Positions 1 to 8,759 of a stretch of 64,000 bases of DNA are shown in pieces (the first letter of the stretch is position 1; each line of letters opens with the position of its first letter). The stretch is from Chryseobacterium sp. PMSZPI (GTDB lineage: Bacteria; Bacteroidota; Bacteroidia; Flavobacteriales; Weeksellaceae), in contig NZ_PIZV01000062.1 in assembly GCF_002835665.1 (NCBI RefSeq), forward strand, positions 1-64,000, read 5' to 3'. Under the pieces are notes generated by a model. The model was not told the origin of the DNA, searched no databases, and was given only the letters and a program-made list of their open reading frames with translations. The position numbers and the translations under genes were made by a program.

Positions 1-1457
1 TCTTCAAAGACAATTTTGTTATTGTGTATAAAGAGAAAGGTGTTAATGATAAACTTGTGAGAGTTGAAAATCCCGGAATTACTCCTGTAAAAATCAATCG
101 TGATACTCAATCTGAATTTTTAAAATCAATTTTATCTGAAAAAACTGAGGATATCAAACCTGAGTTTATTGATTATCATAAAGAAATTACTACTGATAAC
201 TGCAAAGGAAAGAAGCTTAGCTTTGTAAAAAATAAGTACAATGATATTGCCCAGGTACATTTTATTTTCCCATTTGGAAGTGATAATGACAGAGATCTAG
301 GCCTTTCTACACAATTGTTGCAATATCTGGGAACTAAAGATTTTTCTCCTGAGGATTTAAAAAAGGAATTTTTTAAAATCGGAATAAGCAACGATTTCAA
401 AACAACCAATGACCAGCTCCTTATTTCGTTAAGCGGACTGGAAGAAAATATCGAAAAGGGTATATCTCTTCTACAACATTGGATGTATGATGTAAAGCCT
501 GATCAGGCAATCTATAATCAATTTGTAGGAACCATATTGGAAAACAGACAGGCTATCAAAAAAGATAAAAACCGTATCATGACTGCTTTAACGAACTATA
601 CGAAACTTGGCAGTACCTCTCGTTTTACAGATGTTATTTCTAAAGAGGAACTTGAAAGCAGTAAAGCTGAAGTGTTTACGGACCGAATGAAAAATCTTTT
701 TAAATATCCTTATCAGGTCTTTTTCTATGGAAAAGATTTTGAAAACTTTAAAGGATACATAGGAAAGTATGTAGAAACTGAAAGTCTTCAGATCTCTGCT
801 GCCAGACAATATCCGGAACCTGAAACCGGTGGAAATGTCTATTTTACAGGATATGATATGGTGCAAATGGAAATGAGTAAGATAGGAAAAGGTCTTCCGG
901 TTAATCCTTTTAATTTTGGTAAAGTGAATGTCTTCAATGAATATTTTGGAAGAGGTTTATCATCTATTGTTTTTCAGGAAATCCGTGAGAGTAAAAGCCT
1001 GGCTTATTCTGCTTATGTATCTTATGCCGCCAATTCTGAGCTGAAACATCCTGATTATATTACGACCTACATCGGAACGCAACCGGATAAACTCATGATT
1101 GCTGTTGATACAATGAACGAGCTAATGAATGAGCTTCCTGAAGTATCTACCCAGTTTGAAAATGCTAAAAATGCAGCTCTGAAGCAGATAGCCTCAACCC
1201 GGGTTACCCGAAACAATATATTTTTCAATACTTTAAGATTGAAAAAATTAAATATCGAACATGATTTCAGGAAAGATATTTATCAGCAGATTGAGAGTCT
1301 AACATTTGAAGATTTGAAAGAGTTCTACGAAACGAATATCAAGTCTGTACATTTTAATACAGCCATTATCGGTAAAAAGGAAAACCTGAATATGAATGCT
1401 GTAGATAAAATGGGAACATTTACAGAAGTAAGTTTTAAAGATATCTTTGGACATTAA
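1..1457 (+). CDS. M16 family zinc peptidase, C-terminal half (5' end outside window)
   Basis: The frame is open from the first bases of the window, so this is the 3' part of a longer gene and the GTG at 24 is not its start. About 484 residues are visible. They match the second half of the large (about 950 residue) Bacteroidota M16 peptidases: a linker ending in a conserved Thr-Pro-Val-x-Ile-Asn-Arg stretch, then two inactive M16C-type domains with an R-x-x-x-S-L-A-Y-S signature near residue 330. The zinc-binding HxxEH motif belongs to the first half and is not visible. The usual location is the periplasm or outer membrane, where the family degrades peptides. A strong terminator follows the stop codon. 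Confidence 0.85.
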   Translation, partial: FKDNFVIVYKEKGVNDKLVRVENPGITPVKINRDTQSEFLKSILSEKTEDIKPEFIDYHKEITTDNCKGKKLSFVKNKYNDIAQVHFIFPFGSDNDRDLGLSTQLLQYLGTKDFSPEDLKKEFFKIGISNDFKTTNDQLLISLSGLEENIEKGISLLQHWMYDVKPDQAIYNQFVGTILENRQAIKKDKNRIMTALTNYTKLGSTSRFTDVISKEELESSKAEVFTDRMKNLFKYPYQVFFYGKDFENFKGYIGKYVETESLQISAARQYPEPETGGNVYFTGYDMVQMEMSKIGKGLPVNPFNFGKVNVFNEYFGRGLSSIVFQEIRESKSLAYSAYVSYAANSELKHPDYITTYIGTQPDKLMIAVDTMNELMNELPEVSTQFENAKNAALKQIASTRVTRNNIFFNTLRLKKLNIEHDFRKDIYQQIESLTFEDLKEFYETNIKSVHFNTAIIGKKENLNMNAVDKMGTFTEVSFKDIFGH

Positions 1458-1461
1458 AAAT

Positions 1462-1493
1462 AAAATCCGCTCAATGTTGAGCGGATTTTTTTA
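1462..1493 (+). terminator. Rho-independent terminator after the M16 peptidase gene
   Basis: A perfect 13-bp stem (1462-1474 with 1477-1489) has a two-base loop and is followed by a T run. It starts four bases after the stop codon. Because the stem is flanked by A on one side and T on the other, it may also stop transcription arriving from the convergent gene. Confidence 0.9.
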
Positions 1494-1626
1494 ATATTAT
1501 CAAAAGCTTGAATTACCAAAAAGTTGTCATTAAACCTTTGTTATTCTGAATGAATCACAGCATAATAAAGCATTGAGATTCTTCCTTCGTCAGAATGACA
1601 CATTTGAAACAATTTTTTAAACATGT

Positions 1627-2712
1627 TTATGTCATCATACAATCTCCGTCTCCATCCTGGTAATATGGATTAAAATTTTTGGGGAGACTTTGCAGCAGCT
1701 CTTTACGGAAAAGATAATCACGCTTAAAATCTCTTTCATAGATTTTGGAGAGTGCATCAGATACTCTTATTTCCTTATTAAGTCCTTCATGATAACTGGT
1801 GAACGTCTTGATTTTGTTTTTGATTATAAAATCATTGAGAAATTGTACTAGCTTATTCAAGTTTCCATCAGTCTTTGAAAAGATATAAGGGGTTTTAAGA
1901 TGTCCGTCCCGCAAAAGCAATAGTGAGCATGTTTCCAGATTCTCTTGTTCATCATAAATCTTAATCCAAAAATATTTAAAAACTTCAGCATAACTTGAAA
2001 AGAAGTAATTGTTATCTTTTTTCCGTCCTTCAAGAATCCAGGGATGGGTTATGAAATAATTAATTTCATCAATATTCCGTTTATTTTGAAAAGTAGAAGT
2101 GAAATTTATAATTTCGGTATCAACAGCATCAAGAACCTCAACTCTGAAATCGGGTTTGTTTATGAGTATATTTTTAATATCAATTAAAAAATTAGCTATA
2201 CCATCTACAATTTTAAAAATGGGACTGAGTGTTTTTCCCCATGATTTTTTATCGGAAATAACTGCAGCAGAATCTATTTTAAAATAATATCGTTTTCCAT
2301 TTTTAGGAAAAACATTTTCTACATTACCCATTTTATTAAAAAAAACTTCCGCTTCTTTGGTAAATTCCGCCATGACAACATGGCTTTTATAATCTGCTAA
2401 AGCCTTTTCCAAAAGCGCTTTGGCTACTTTTTTACCTCTAAACTCTTCGCTTACATAGAGTGTACTCAACCATGTATATTCGATTTTTTTTTCATCGATG
2501 ATAAAATAATCGGGAAGACATCCCAAATAACCTGCGAGCTGGTCATTATAAAAAGCAAGGATAAGAAGGGTCTGCTCATCCAAAGCTTTGGGATTTTTAC
2601 TATGAGACAGAGCACGATGCTTTGTAATGGGAAGAAAATCGTACTGCCGAAAGCCACCGGATGATACAAAATCATCAAGTTGTTTTTTATTGAATGTTTT
2701 CAGCTGTATCAT
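1627..2712 (-). CDS. GNAT family N-acetyltransferase with C-terminal extension
   Basis: The protein has 361 residues. The N-terminal part (about residues 30-140) carries the GNAT fold, including the strand reading TLYVSEEFRGKKVAKALLEKA, where R/G-K-K/V-A-K corresponds to acetyl-CoA binding motif A. The remaining 200 residues have no motif I recognise and may bind the acceptor. The start codon overlaps the stop of the upstream deacetylase gene by four bases (ATGA arrangement), so the two are translationally coupled. The pairing with a polysaccharide deacetylase suggests a role in amino-sugar or cell-surface glycan modification, but the substrate is not deducible. Confidence 0.75.
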   Translation of the reverse strand: MIQLKTFNKKQLDDFVSSGGFRQYDFLPITKHRALSHSKNPKALDEQTLLILAFYNDQLAGYLGCLPDYFIIDEKKIEYTWLSTLYVSEEFRGKKVAKALLEKALADYKSHVVMAEFTKEAEVFFNKMGNVENVFPKNGKRYYFKIDSAAVISDKKSWGKTLSPIFKIVDGIANFLIDIKNILINKPDFRVEVLDAVDTEIINFTSTFQNKRNIDEINYFITHPWILEGRKKDNNYFFSSYAEVFKYFWIKIYDEQENLETCSLLLLRDGHLKTPYIFSKTDGNLNKLVQFLNDFIIKNKIKTFTSYHEGLNKEIRVSDALSKIYERDFKRDYLFRKELLQSLPKNFNPYYQDGDGDCMMT

Positions 2713-3698
2713 TTTCGTACAATAGTATTTTTATTCACCAGTTTTTTCAGTTTGAAATAAGCGATTTCTTTTTTTAATAATCTTTCTCCACTTCCCCCCA
2801 TTTCCATAGGAATTCTCTGGAAATTCTTTTTCACACTGTCCCGTTTTACACCGGCAGCTCCAAAACTACAGTATATTTCTTTGTTTTTAAAAAGTTCCTC
2901 AAAGAAATCATTTCTTACTCCAAAGTCTGTAAAGGGAAATGCAAAGCTTTCATACAGGAAGTTATTTTCTTTTAAATAAACAAAAGTTTTATGAGTTGTC
3001 TCCATTTGCCGGGTTAAAGACAAGTCTCCATATTTTGGATGATCCCAACTGTGAGAAGATATCCCAAAGCCTTTATCAGTAAGTTTTTTCAATTCTTCAG
3101 TACCTAGATAAGGTTGATACTCTTTCAAATACATCTGAAAGTCAACTTCCAGTTTTTCTGCGAGCAGATCCAGGGTGTCTTTTTGTTGGTAGTTAATTTT
3201 TAGAATATGTTTTCGTAAAGCTTCTTTTGTTTTGTATTCTCCAAGAAATAAATCATCAGGAATATTTTTGTTTTTTTCAACAGCATCGACAAGGAGACTC
3301 GCTTTACATCTGAACATGAGATCTTTATTATCTATGAAAGCCGGATTTATAAAGTTACAGGCATAAATCCCTTTACGTTCTAAAATCGGAACAACAATAT
3401 CATAAAATTCTCTGAAACCATCATCAAAAGTCAGCAAAGCAATCTTTTTTTCAGGCTTGAAACTTCCCGCCATATAGTCTTTGAATTCCTGCCAATCTAC
3501 AAATCGAAAATATTTTGTCAAATAATCCAGATCTTCTTCAAACTGCTTTGTATTTTTATATCGAATCACATGTTTGATATGTGGAAGGTTTTCATCAGAA
3601 ACACAATGATAAACAGGCAGGCAATAATCCAAAGGAAAGGATTTCCCGATATTGTCTGATTCAAAAGCTGCCAATACATTGATGATCTTATCTTTCAT
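2709..3698 (-). CDS. Polysaccharide deacetylase family (NodB-like) protein
   Basis: The 329-residue protein contains the NodB homology signature LTFDDGF around residue 92, where the Asp pair provides the catalytic base and a metal ligand, and the second motif SSHSWDHP around residue 215, with the H-x3-H metal site. These residues are those of metal-dependent carbohydrate esterase family 4 enzymes. There is no obvious signal peptide, so it may act on a cytoplasmic or membrane-bound sugar intermediate. It is the first gene of a two-gene minus-strand operon with the GNAT gene downstream. Confidence 0.85.
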   Translation of the reverse strand: MKDKIINVLAAFESDNIGKSFPLDYCLPVYHCVSDENLPHIKHVIRYKNTKQFEEDLDYLTKYFRFVDWQEFKDYMAGSFKPEKKIALLTFDDGFREFYDIVVPILERKGIYACNFINPAFIDNKDLMFRCKASLLVDAVEKNKNIPDDLFLGEYKTKEALRKHILKINYQQKDTLDLLAEKLEVDFQMYLKEYQPYLGTEELKKLTDKGFGISSHSWDHPKYGDLSLTRQMETTHKTFVYLKENNFLYESFAFPFTDFGVRNDFFEELFKNKEIYCSFGAAGVKRDSVKKNFQRIPMEMGGSGERLLKKEIAYFKLKKLVNKNTIVRK

Positions 3699-3776
3699 CC
3701 TGCTAAAATAAAAAAGAATCTATTCAAACTCAATTTAAATAGATTCTTTAAGGTATATTTTTAAAAAAATTATTTT

Positions 3777-3981
3777 AACCTAAGTTCGGGATAAGGAATT
3801 TAAATATAAAGGCTGGAAGCAGGAAGGAAGATGCTGGAAGTTACATTACTGAGAGCCAGCACCACCATTAATTTTACCTTAAAGGAAATAAAAACAGATG
3901 AATGGTTATTCTTTATGGCTTTCATAACTTCCCTGCTCCCAATCCGCTTAGACCTACAGATCCTTATCCCAAACTGACGTT
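3777..3981. repeat. Palindromic intergenic element, copy 1 (about 205 bp)
   Basis: The ends form an imperfect inverted repeat: AACCTAAGTTCGGGATAAGG at 3777-3796 matches the complement of 3962-3981 at most positions. Inside, GGCTGGAAGCAGGAAG-type sequence is mirrored by CTTCC...CTGCTCCC. The right end overlaps the stop codon of the DPP11 gene. The same terminal sequence recurs at 23888-24118. No ORF is inside. Confidence 0.7.
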
Positions 3982-6118
3982 ATTTTATAACTTTCATTTC
4001 ATCAACAAGCCACTTAGAGTCTGCAAATTTTTCAATGATAAACAAAATGTATTTTGTATCAACCATGATATTTCTGCTGAAACGAGGATCGTAATTGATA
4101 TCACTCATCGTTCCCTCCCACTGTCTGTCGAAGTTAAGCCCCACTAAGTTTCCGTTAGCATCAAGAGCCGGACTTCCGGAGTTCCCTCCTGTTGTATGAT
4201 TGGTTGCTGTAAATCCTACAGGAACATCACCTGTTTTATCTTTATAAATTCCGAAATCCTTTTTGTTATAAAGTTCAATCAGTTTTTTAGGAACATCAAA
4301 TTCATAATCGCCTGGAATATATTTCTCCATAACTCCTGCTAAGTGTGTCTGATATCCGTAAGAAACTGCATCTCTTGGAGTAGATCCTTTTACTTTTCCG
4401 TAGGTTACACGAAGCGTTGAATTGGCATCCGGGAAGAATTTTCTGTCTTTATCCGTAGCCATTTGCTGTGCCATAAATTTCTTCTGCAGGGCATCAATTT
4501 TTGCCTGAAGAGATGTATATTGTGGATCAGCAGTTTTTCCATATGTTTCTTTCATTGAAACATACAATTGATAGATAGGGTCTTTCTTTAATGTTTTGAT
4601 TAATTTGTCCTGATTAGAGAAAGCTTTATCAATATCTGTTGTTAATGCAGCTCCGTTTACTGCTGTTCTTCCGGTAATAATTGAGTTTTTAGACATATCT
4701 TCCACTACCGGAATATTTGCATTCTCATCTTTATATTTGCTGAATCCTGCCGGTAAAAACTGTGGTGCCGTTTTGTTGGTGTACAAAGCCAGTAATTTTG
4801 CAGTTACTTTTGCATCAAGCTCTGCGCTGTAGTCTTTATAGAAAGAAGTTAATTTCGTTTTTAATTTTGAAAGTTCCTTTTCATCCATTCTACCAGCTTC
4901 CACCGCAGCTACAAAATCATAATAATCACCTGCTAATTTTAATGTTTCAGCATTTTTTACAACTTCCGTATAATAAGCATTGTTTAATGCATAAGGAGCC
5001 TGATCATTGTATAATTTGTTCAATTGATCTAAAGTAGTCTTGATCTCCGGGTTTTTAGCAACTAAAGAACCTTCGTACATCACTTTCTTCTCAACTGCAT
5101 TAGATTTTTTCAAGCCTTCTACTTCTCCAATCCATTTTTTCCAGTAATTCGCTACTGAAGCATATTTTGAAGCATATTTGATACGTGTTTCATTGTCTAC
5201 ACGCATTTTTTCGTCTAAGGTTTTTAAAGCGACATCACGCACGGCGATTCTTGCAGGATCAATATCTTTTACGATCTTCTCTACTGCTACAGCCGGAAGG
5301 TATTCCGTTGTTTTCCCTGGGAATCCGAATACGAAAGTAAAATCGTTCTCGTTTTTATCTTTTATAGAAACCGGTAGATAATGTTTAGGTACGTAAGGTA
5401 CGTTGTCTTTAGAATATTCTGCCGGTTTGTTGTCTTTGCCTGCATAGATTCTAAACATAGAGAAATCTCCGGTATGTCTAGGCCAAACCCAGTTGTCTGA
5501 GTCGCTACCGAATTTTCCGATGCTTTGAGGGGGTGCTCCTACAAGGCGGATGTCTTTATAGGTTTCGATGGTATAAGCATAGTACTTGTTTCCATAGTAC
5601 ATAGGCTTTATCATAATCGATTGATAAGATTCAATTTTCTGAGAGTTTTTGTAAACCTCGATATTTTTATTGATTTTTTTAGTCAATTCAGGTTCTGTAA
5701 GGTTATCTGTACCTTCCAAAACTTGATTCGTCACTTCTTTTATATCTACAATAAAGTCTACTTTTACGCCCGGATTCGGCAGTTCTCCATCAGTATTTTT
5801 AGCCCAGAAACCATTGGATAAAAGATCATTCTGAACTGTAGAATGTGCCTGAATCTGGCCAAAACCACAGTGATGGTTTGTGAGTAATAACCCTTTTGGT
5901 GAAATGATTTCTGCAGTACAACCTCCGTTAAACTGTACTACTGCATCCTTTATGCTCGGTTTCTGAGTATTGAAAATGTCTTTGGCAGAAATCTTCATTC
6001 CCAAATCCTTCATTTCCTTTTCATTCAGTTCTGTAGGAATCCACATTCCTCCATATTGTTGTGCAAATGCCATTGCAGCCGGCAAAAGAAATACGGATAA
6101 AAGTATCTTTTTTGTCAT
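3980..6118 (-). CDS. S46 family dipeptidyl-peptidase, DPP11 type
   Basis: The 712-residue protein starts at the ATG at 6118, directly before a signal peptide (MTKKILLSVFLLPAAMAFAQ). A longer frame to 6166 adds a hydrophobic run that would spoil the signal peptide. The S46 catalytic His is in TNHHCGF (about His83) and the nucleophile Ser in GGNSGSP (about Ser647). The residue after NFD, 18 positions past the Ser, is Arg (about 665). In the P. gingivalis enzymes this position is Arg in DPP11 (Asp/Glu-specific) and Gly in DPP7, so I call this DPP11. The role is periplasmic release of acidic dipeptides from peptides used as carbon source. Confidence 0.92.
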   Translation of the reverse strand: MTKKILLSVFLLPAAMAFAQQYGGMWIPTELNEKEMKDLGMKISAKDIFNTQKPSIKDAVVQFNGGCTAEIISPKGLLLTNHHCGFGQIQAHSTVQNDLLSNGFWAKNTDGELPNPGVKVDFIVDIKEVTNQVLEGTDNLTEPELTKKINKNIEVYKNSQKIESYQSIMIKPMYYGNKYYAYTIETYKDIRLVGAPPQSIGKFGSDSDNWVWPRHTGDFSMFRIYAGKDNKPAEYSKDNVPYVPKHYLPVSIKDKNENDFTFVFGFPGKTTEYLPAVAVEKIVKDIDPARIAVRDVALKTLDEKMRVDNETRIKYASKYASVANYWKKWIGEVEGLKKSNAVEKKVMYEGSLVAKNPEIKTTLDQLNKLYNDQAPYALNNAYYTEVVKNAETLKLAGDYYDFVAAVEAGRMDEKELSKLKTKLTSFYKDYSAELDAKVTAKLLALYTNKTAPQFLPAGFSKYKDENANIPVVEDMSKNSIITGRTAVNGAALTTDIDKAFSNQDKLIKTLKKDPIYQLYVSMKETYGKTADPQYTSLQAKIDALQKKFMAQQMATDKDRKFFPDANSTLRVTYGKVKGSTPRDAVSYGYQTHLAGVMEKYIPGDYEFDVPKKLIELYNKKDFGIYKDKTGDVPVGFTATNHTTGGNSGSPALDANGNLVGLNFDRQWEGTMSDINYDPRFSRNIMVDTKYILFIIEKFADSKWLVDEMKVIK

Positions 6119-6217
6119 AATTAAAATTTTGCCCGAATTTACGAAGAAAAATAGGAATAGAACCAATAAAATAAGGCTAAAAATATCAATAATGAATTTT
6201 GTTTGGCAAATGAAATG

Positions 6218-6302
6218 TCAATAGTCAATTTTTTGCTTCGCAAGTGAATGATGAATTCACAGCCTAAAAAAATTAACAAGCAAAGCGAATTGACCATTCA
6301 CA
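6218..6302. repeat. Degenerate inverted intergenic repeat (GCGAAGCGAATTGACCATTC family)
   Basis: The gap between the divergent DPP11 and lipoprotein genes (6119-6420) holds two inverted arms, one containing GCTTCGCAAGTGAAT and one containing AAGCAAAGCGAATTGACC. Related copies lie at 32568-32590, 52025-52075 and 52229-52258. It has no coding capacity. The rest of the gap must hold the two divergent promoters, which I cannot place with confidence. Confidence 0.55.
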
Positions 6303-6420
6303 ATTGGCATCTTCTCCTCTTCCTGTATTCTCACTTTCAAATTTAACAACTTTATCCTTGGCGCAATTTTTGTTTATTGCAAGACAATTTTATAACAAAA
6401 ACATATTTAAAATAATTATT

Positions 6421-6915
6421 ATGATGAAAAACAAAATGCTTATCCTGGGAATCGGAGCAGCCTTATTTCTAGCTTCTTGTTCTAAGAAAGAAACAGTATC
6501 TGAAGCACCTGGTACAACAACAGACTCTATCGTTCCTGCCATTCAGCCTGCTCCTGTTGCTGACAGTACAACACAGGTAACAAGTGCTACCGGCGATACT
6601 TCTGAAAATGCATTAGACTGGGATGGTACGTATGAAGGGACAACTCCTTGCGCAGATTGCCCTGGAATTAAAACTTCATTAACATTAAATAAAGATAAAA
6701 CATTCAATATTACTGAAGAGTATATCGACAGAAAGTCAAAAAACGAAGATAAAGGGTATTTTACCTGGGATAAAACTGGTAGTATGATCACCTTAAAAGG
6801 TAAGACTGCAGCGACCAAGTATAAAGTAGGTGAAAACATCCTTATTCAATTGGATACGGAAGGAAAAGAAATCGACGGTCCAATGAAGGATTTGTATATT
6901 TTGAAGAAAAAATAA
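6421..6915 (+). CDS. NlpE-like copper-resistance/stress lipoprotein
   Basis: The start is set at 6421 (ATGATG), which gives a lipoprotein signal ending in the lipobox LASC; the longer frame from 6304 reads through intergenic repeat. The mature protein (164 residues with signal) has a Thr/Pro-rich linker. After it comes an NlpE N-terminal-type domain beginning GTYEGTTPCADCPGIKTSL, with the characteristic C-x-x-C pair. NlpE proteins are outer-membrane lipoproteins linked to copper tolerance and envelope stress sensing. The gene stands alone and ends at a UUCG-loop terminator. Confidence 0.8.
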   Translation: MMKNKMLILGIGAALFLASCSKKETVSEAPGTTTDSIVPAIQPAPVADSTTQVTSATGDTSENALDWDGTYEGTTPCADCPGIKTSLTLNKDKTFNITEEYIDRKSKNEDKGYFTWDKTGSMITLKGKTAATKYKVGENILIQLDTEGKEIDGPMKDLYILKKK

Positions 6916-6945
6916 AAATAAAGGCTTCGGCCTTTATTTTTTTGC
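6916..6945. terminator. Bidirectional terminator with UUCG tetraloop
   Basis: A ten-bp stem at 6916-6925 / 6930-6939 is capped by TTCG, with T runs on both strands. It serves the lipoprotein gene on the plus strand and can also serve the convergent MgtC gene on the minus strand. Confidence 0.9.
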
Positions 6946-6951
6946 TTTATT

Positions 6952-7599
6952 CTAAAATTGATAGGCAATAATCTTGGGATCATCAACCAAATTATTCATC
7001 AATTCTTCATGATGCACATTATTTCCTGTAAGCCTCCAGGTAACCGATAAATTCCCCTGAGAATACTGCTGCTTGATTTTCATATATTTCAAATGATATT
7101 TTTGAAACATATCTTCACAATGCTTCACATCTCCTGATGTCGTCACGGTAATTCTGTATTCCCTTATTTTATGATAGTTGTCTATATAATTCTGAAAATA
7201 AGTAAGAGCACTTAATACGATAAGCACTAAAGCGGTCCCCAAAAGCGAAAAATATACATACCCAGAGCCTACCGCCATTCCTATGGATGCCGTGGCCCAG
7301 ATGGTAGTAGCAGTTGTAATTCCTTCAATCTTATTTTCACCTTTAAAGATCACTCCTGCTCCTAAAAATCCGATTCCTGTAATGATATTGGCTGCCAGAC
7401 GGTCGGGATTGGCAGCTCCTATTTTGATGGAAAGAATTGTAAATAAACAGGAACCAAAACAAACCAGAATAAAAGTCCTAAGGCCAGCCGATTTATTACG
7501 ATATTCACGTTCAGTACCAATAAATAGTCCTAAAATAACAGAAATAAATATCAACAACAGCTCATTTTTAATGACATAGTGATCCTGAAGAAATTCCAT
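6952..7599 (-). CDS. MgtC/SapB family membrane protein
   Basis: The protein has 215 residues. Four to five hydrophobic segments fill the first 130 residues, including the MgtC signature around GTEREYRNKSAGLRTFILVC and the conserved IITGIGFLGAGVIFK stretch. A small soluble C-terminal domain (about 140-215) follows, resembling the ACT-like tail of longer MgtC proteins. Family members are inner-membrane proteins tied to growth under low magnesium and to membrane-potential homeostasis. It is a single-gene unit whose 3' end abuts a shared terminator. Confidence 0.85.
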   Translation of the reverse strand: MEFLQDHYVIKNELLLIFISVILGLFIGTEREYRNKSAGLRTFILVCFGSCLFTILSIKIGAANPDRLAANIITGIGFLGAGVIFKGENKIEGITTATTIWATASIGMAVGSGYVYFSLLGTALVLIVLSALTYFQNYIDNYHKIREYRITVTTSGDVKHCEDMFQKYHLKYMKIKQQYSQGNLSVTWRLTGNNVHHEELMNNLVDDPKIIAYQF

Positions 7600-7793
7600 A
7601 GTTTTTAATTTAAACCAAGATTAAAATTACAATAAAAATAGTTAACGAACCATTTGTTATCCACACTTTATACAATAATAGGATATTTAATAGAAAACTT
7701 TCGTAATATTACGTTTCAAAACAAGGAAGGTAATGGCAGGAAACCTGCTTTTTGCTACAAAAGACTACAATAAAAAATACGACAAAAACAATT

Positions 7794-8192
7794 ATGGACA
7801 AAGAAATTTCACACTTCTGGCTGGGATATTTTAAAAATGAAGAGGACTTTTATGCTTTCGTAGAAGAGGATGAAAGTTATTATATGGAAGAAGAAGCTGA
7901 AGATCAATATGTTTCAAAGTTTGCTGAATCACAAAATATAAAATGGTTTGATGATGACTTTATAGAGTATGGTTTTGAGGACGAACGATTAGGACTCTAT
8001 GAAAAATTTTCAGAATATTCTTATGCGGATCAATGGCTGCCTACACTTGAGAAAAAGCTTAATGAACTTAGTTTGGATACTCCCGTAAATGCTATCATAT
8101 TCGCCAGCAGATTTGTTATTCCTAATCCGGTTTCTGTAGATGGAGAGGAAAATAAATTGTATTACATCGGAGAGATTGAATTTGATGTGTAA
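7794..8192 (+). CDS. Imm22-type immunity protein (orphan)
   Basis: Starting at the ATG at 7794 the protein has 132 residues and begins with SHFWLGYFKNEEDFYAFVEE. Next comes an acidic stretch, then FAESQNIKWFDDDFIEYGF. This layout is typical of the Imm22 immunity family of polymorphic toxin systems. The protein is strongly acidic and cytoplasmic. No toxin lies next to it: both flanking genes look unrelated. It may protect against toxins from neighbours, possibly T6SS cargo. The family call rests on memory of the N-terminal pattern, so it is moderate. Confidence 0.6.
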   Translation: MDKEISHFWLGYFKNEEDFYAFVEEDESYYMEEEAEDQYVSKFAESQNIKWFDDDFIEYGFEDERLGLYEKFSEYSYADQWLPTLEKKLNELSLDTPVNAIIFASRFVIPNPVSVDGEENKLYYIGEIEFDV

Positions 8193-8216
8193 ATAGTCAG
8201 ATTAAAAGTACAGATT

Positions 8217-8261
8217 AAAATACCTTGCTAGTATATATTACATCATAGTAAGGTATTTTTC
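8217..8261 (+). terminator. Terminator after the Imm22-type gene
   Basis: The stem AAAATACCTTGCTA (8217-8230) pairs with TAGTAAGGTATTTT (8246-8259), with a 15-base loop and a trailing T run. Confidence 0.75.
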
Positions 8262-8280
8262 TTAATAAATAAAAAGTATT

Positions 8281-8754
8281 TTGAATAATCCGGTTCTTTC
8301 TAAAACAAGAAAAAGTTTTCTATTTTTAAAGAAGTTTTCCATTAGTACAGCTATTATTTTTTCTATAACACTGCTACAGATATATTGGTCTATGGGCGGG
8401 CTCTCTGATCATACTTCAAGTGGATGCCTGAATTGCAGTTTTTTTAGGAATGCTGTATTGATGTCGTTCTTTGCATCAATATTTCTTTCTCTTATCTTTT
8501 CATTATTTTATTTAATTAAAAATACTTTTATAAAAGCTATTGTTGAGTTTCTATTATTAGTAATACTTTGGCTTTTCTGGAACTATTCTATTTTTGTGGA
8601 TAGGGAATCTTCATGGAGCACCTATGATTTTAAATCGGAAATCTATTATGTGACATCACAATCTTTTTTTCCAATCATTCTTCTTGGATGCACATGTGTT
8701 TTACTCTTCAATTATAGAGAAATAAAAGCCAGATTGATACTATACAAAAATTAA
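8281..8754 (+). CDS. Four-helix membrane protein of unknown function
   Basis: The 157-residue protein has about four transmembrane segments (roughly residues 20-36, 56-78, 84-102 and 128-147). The extracytoplasmic loop after the first helix contains C-L-N-C. No ATG is available near the start, so TTG at 8281 is taken. The next gene begins five bases after the stop, so the two probably form an operon. I do not recognise the family. Confidence 0.6.
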   Translation: MNNPVLSKTRKSFLFLKKFSISTAIIFSITLLQIYWSMGGLSDHTSSGCLNCSFFRNAVLMSFFASIFLSLIFSLFYLIKNTFIKAIVEFLLLVILWLFWNYSIFVDRESSWSTYDFKSEIYYVTSQSFFPIILLGCTCVLLFNYREIKARLILYKN

Positions 8755-8759
8755 TTTCA

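Noticed and set aside
3902..4147. 81-codon plus-strand ORF at the end of DPP11
   Set aside because: Overlaps the palindromic element and DPP11 in antisense; not supported.
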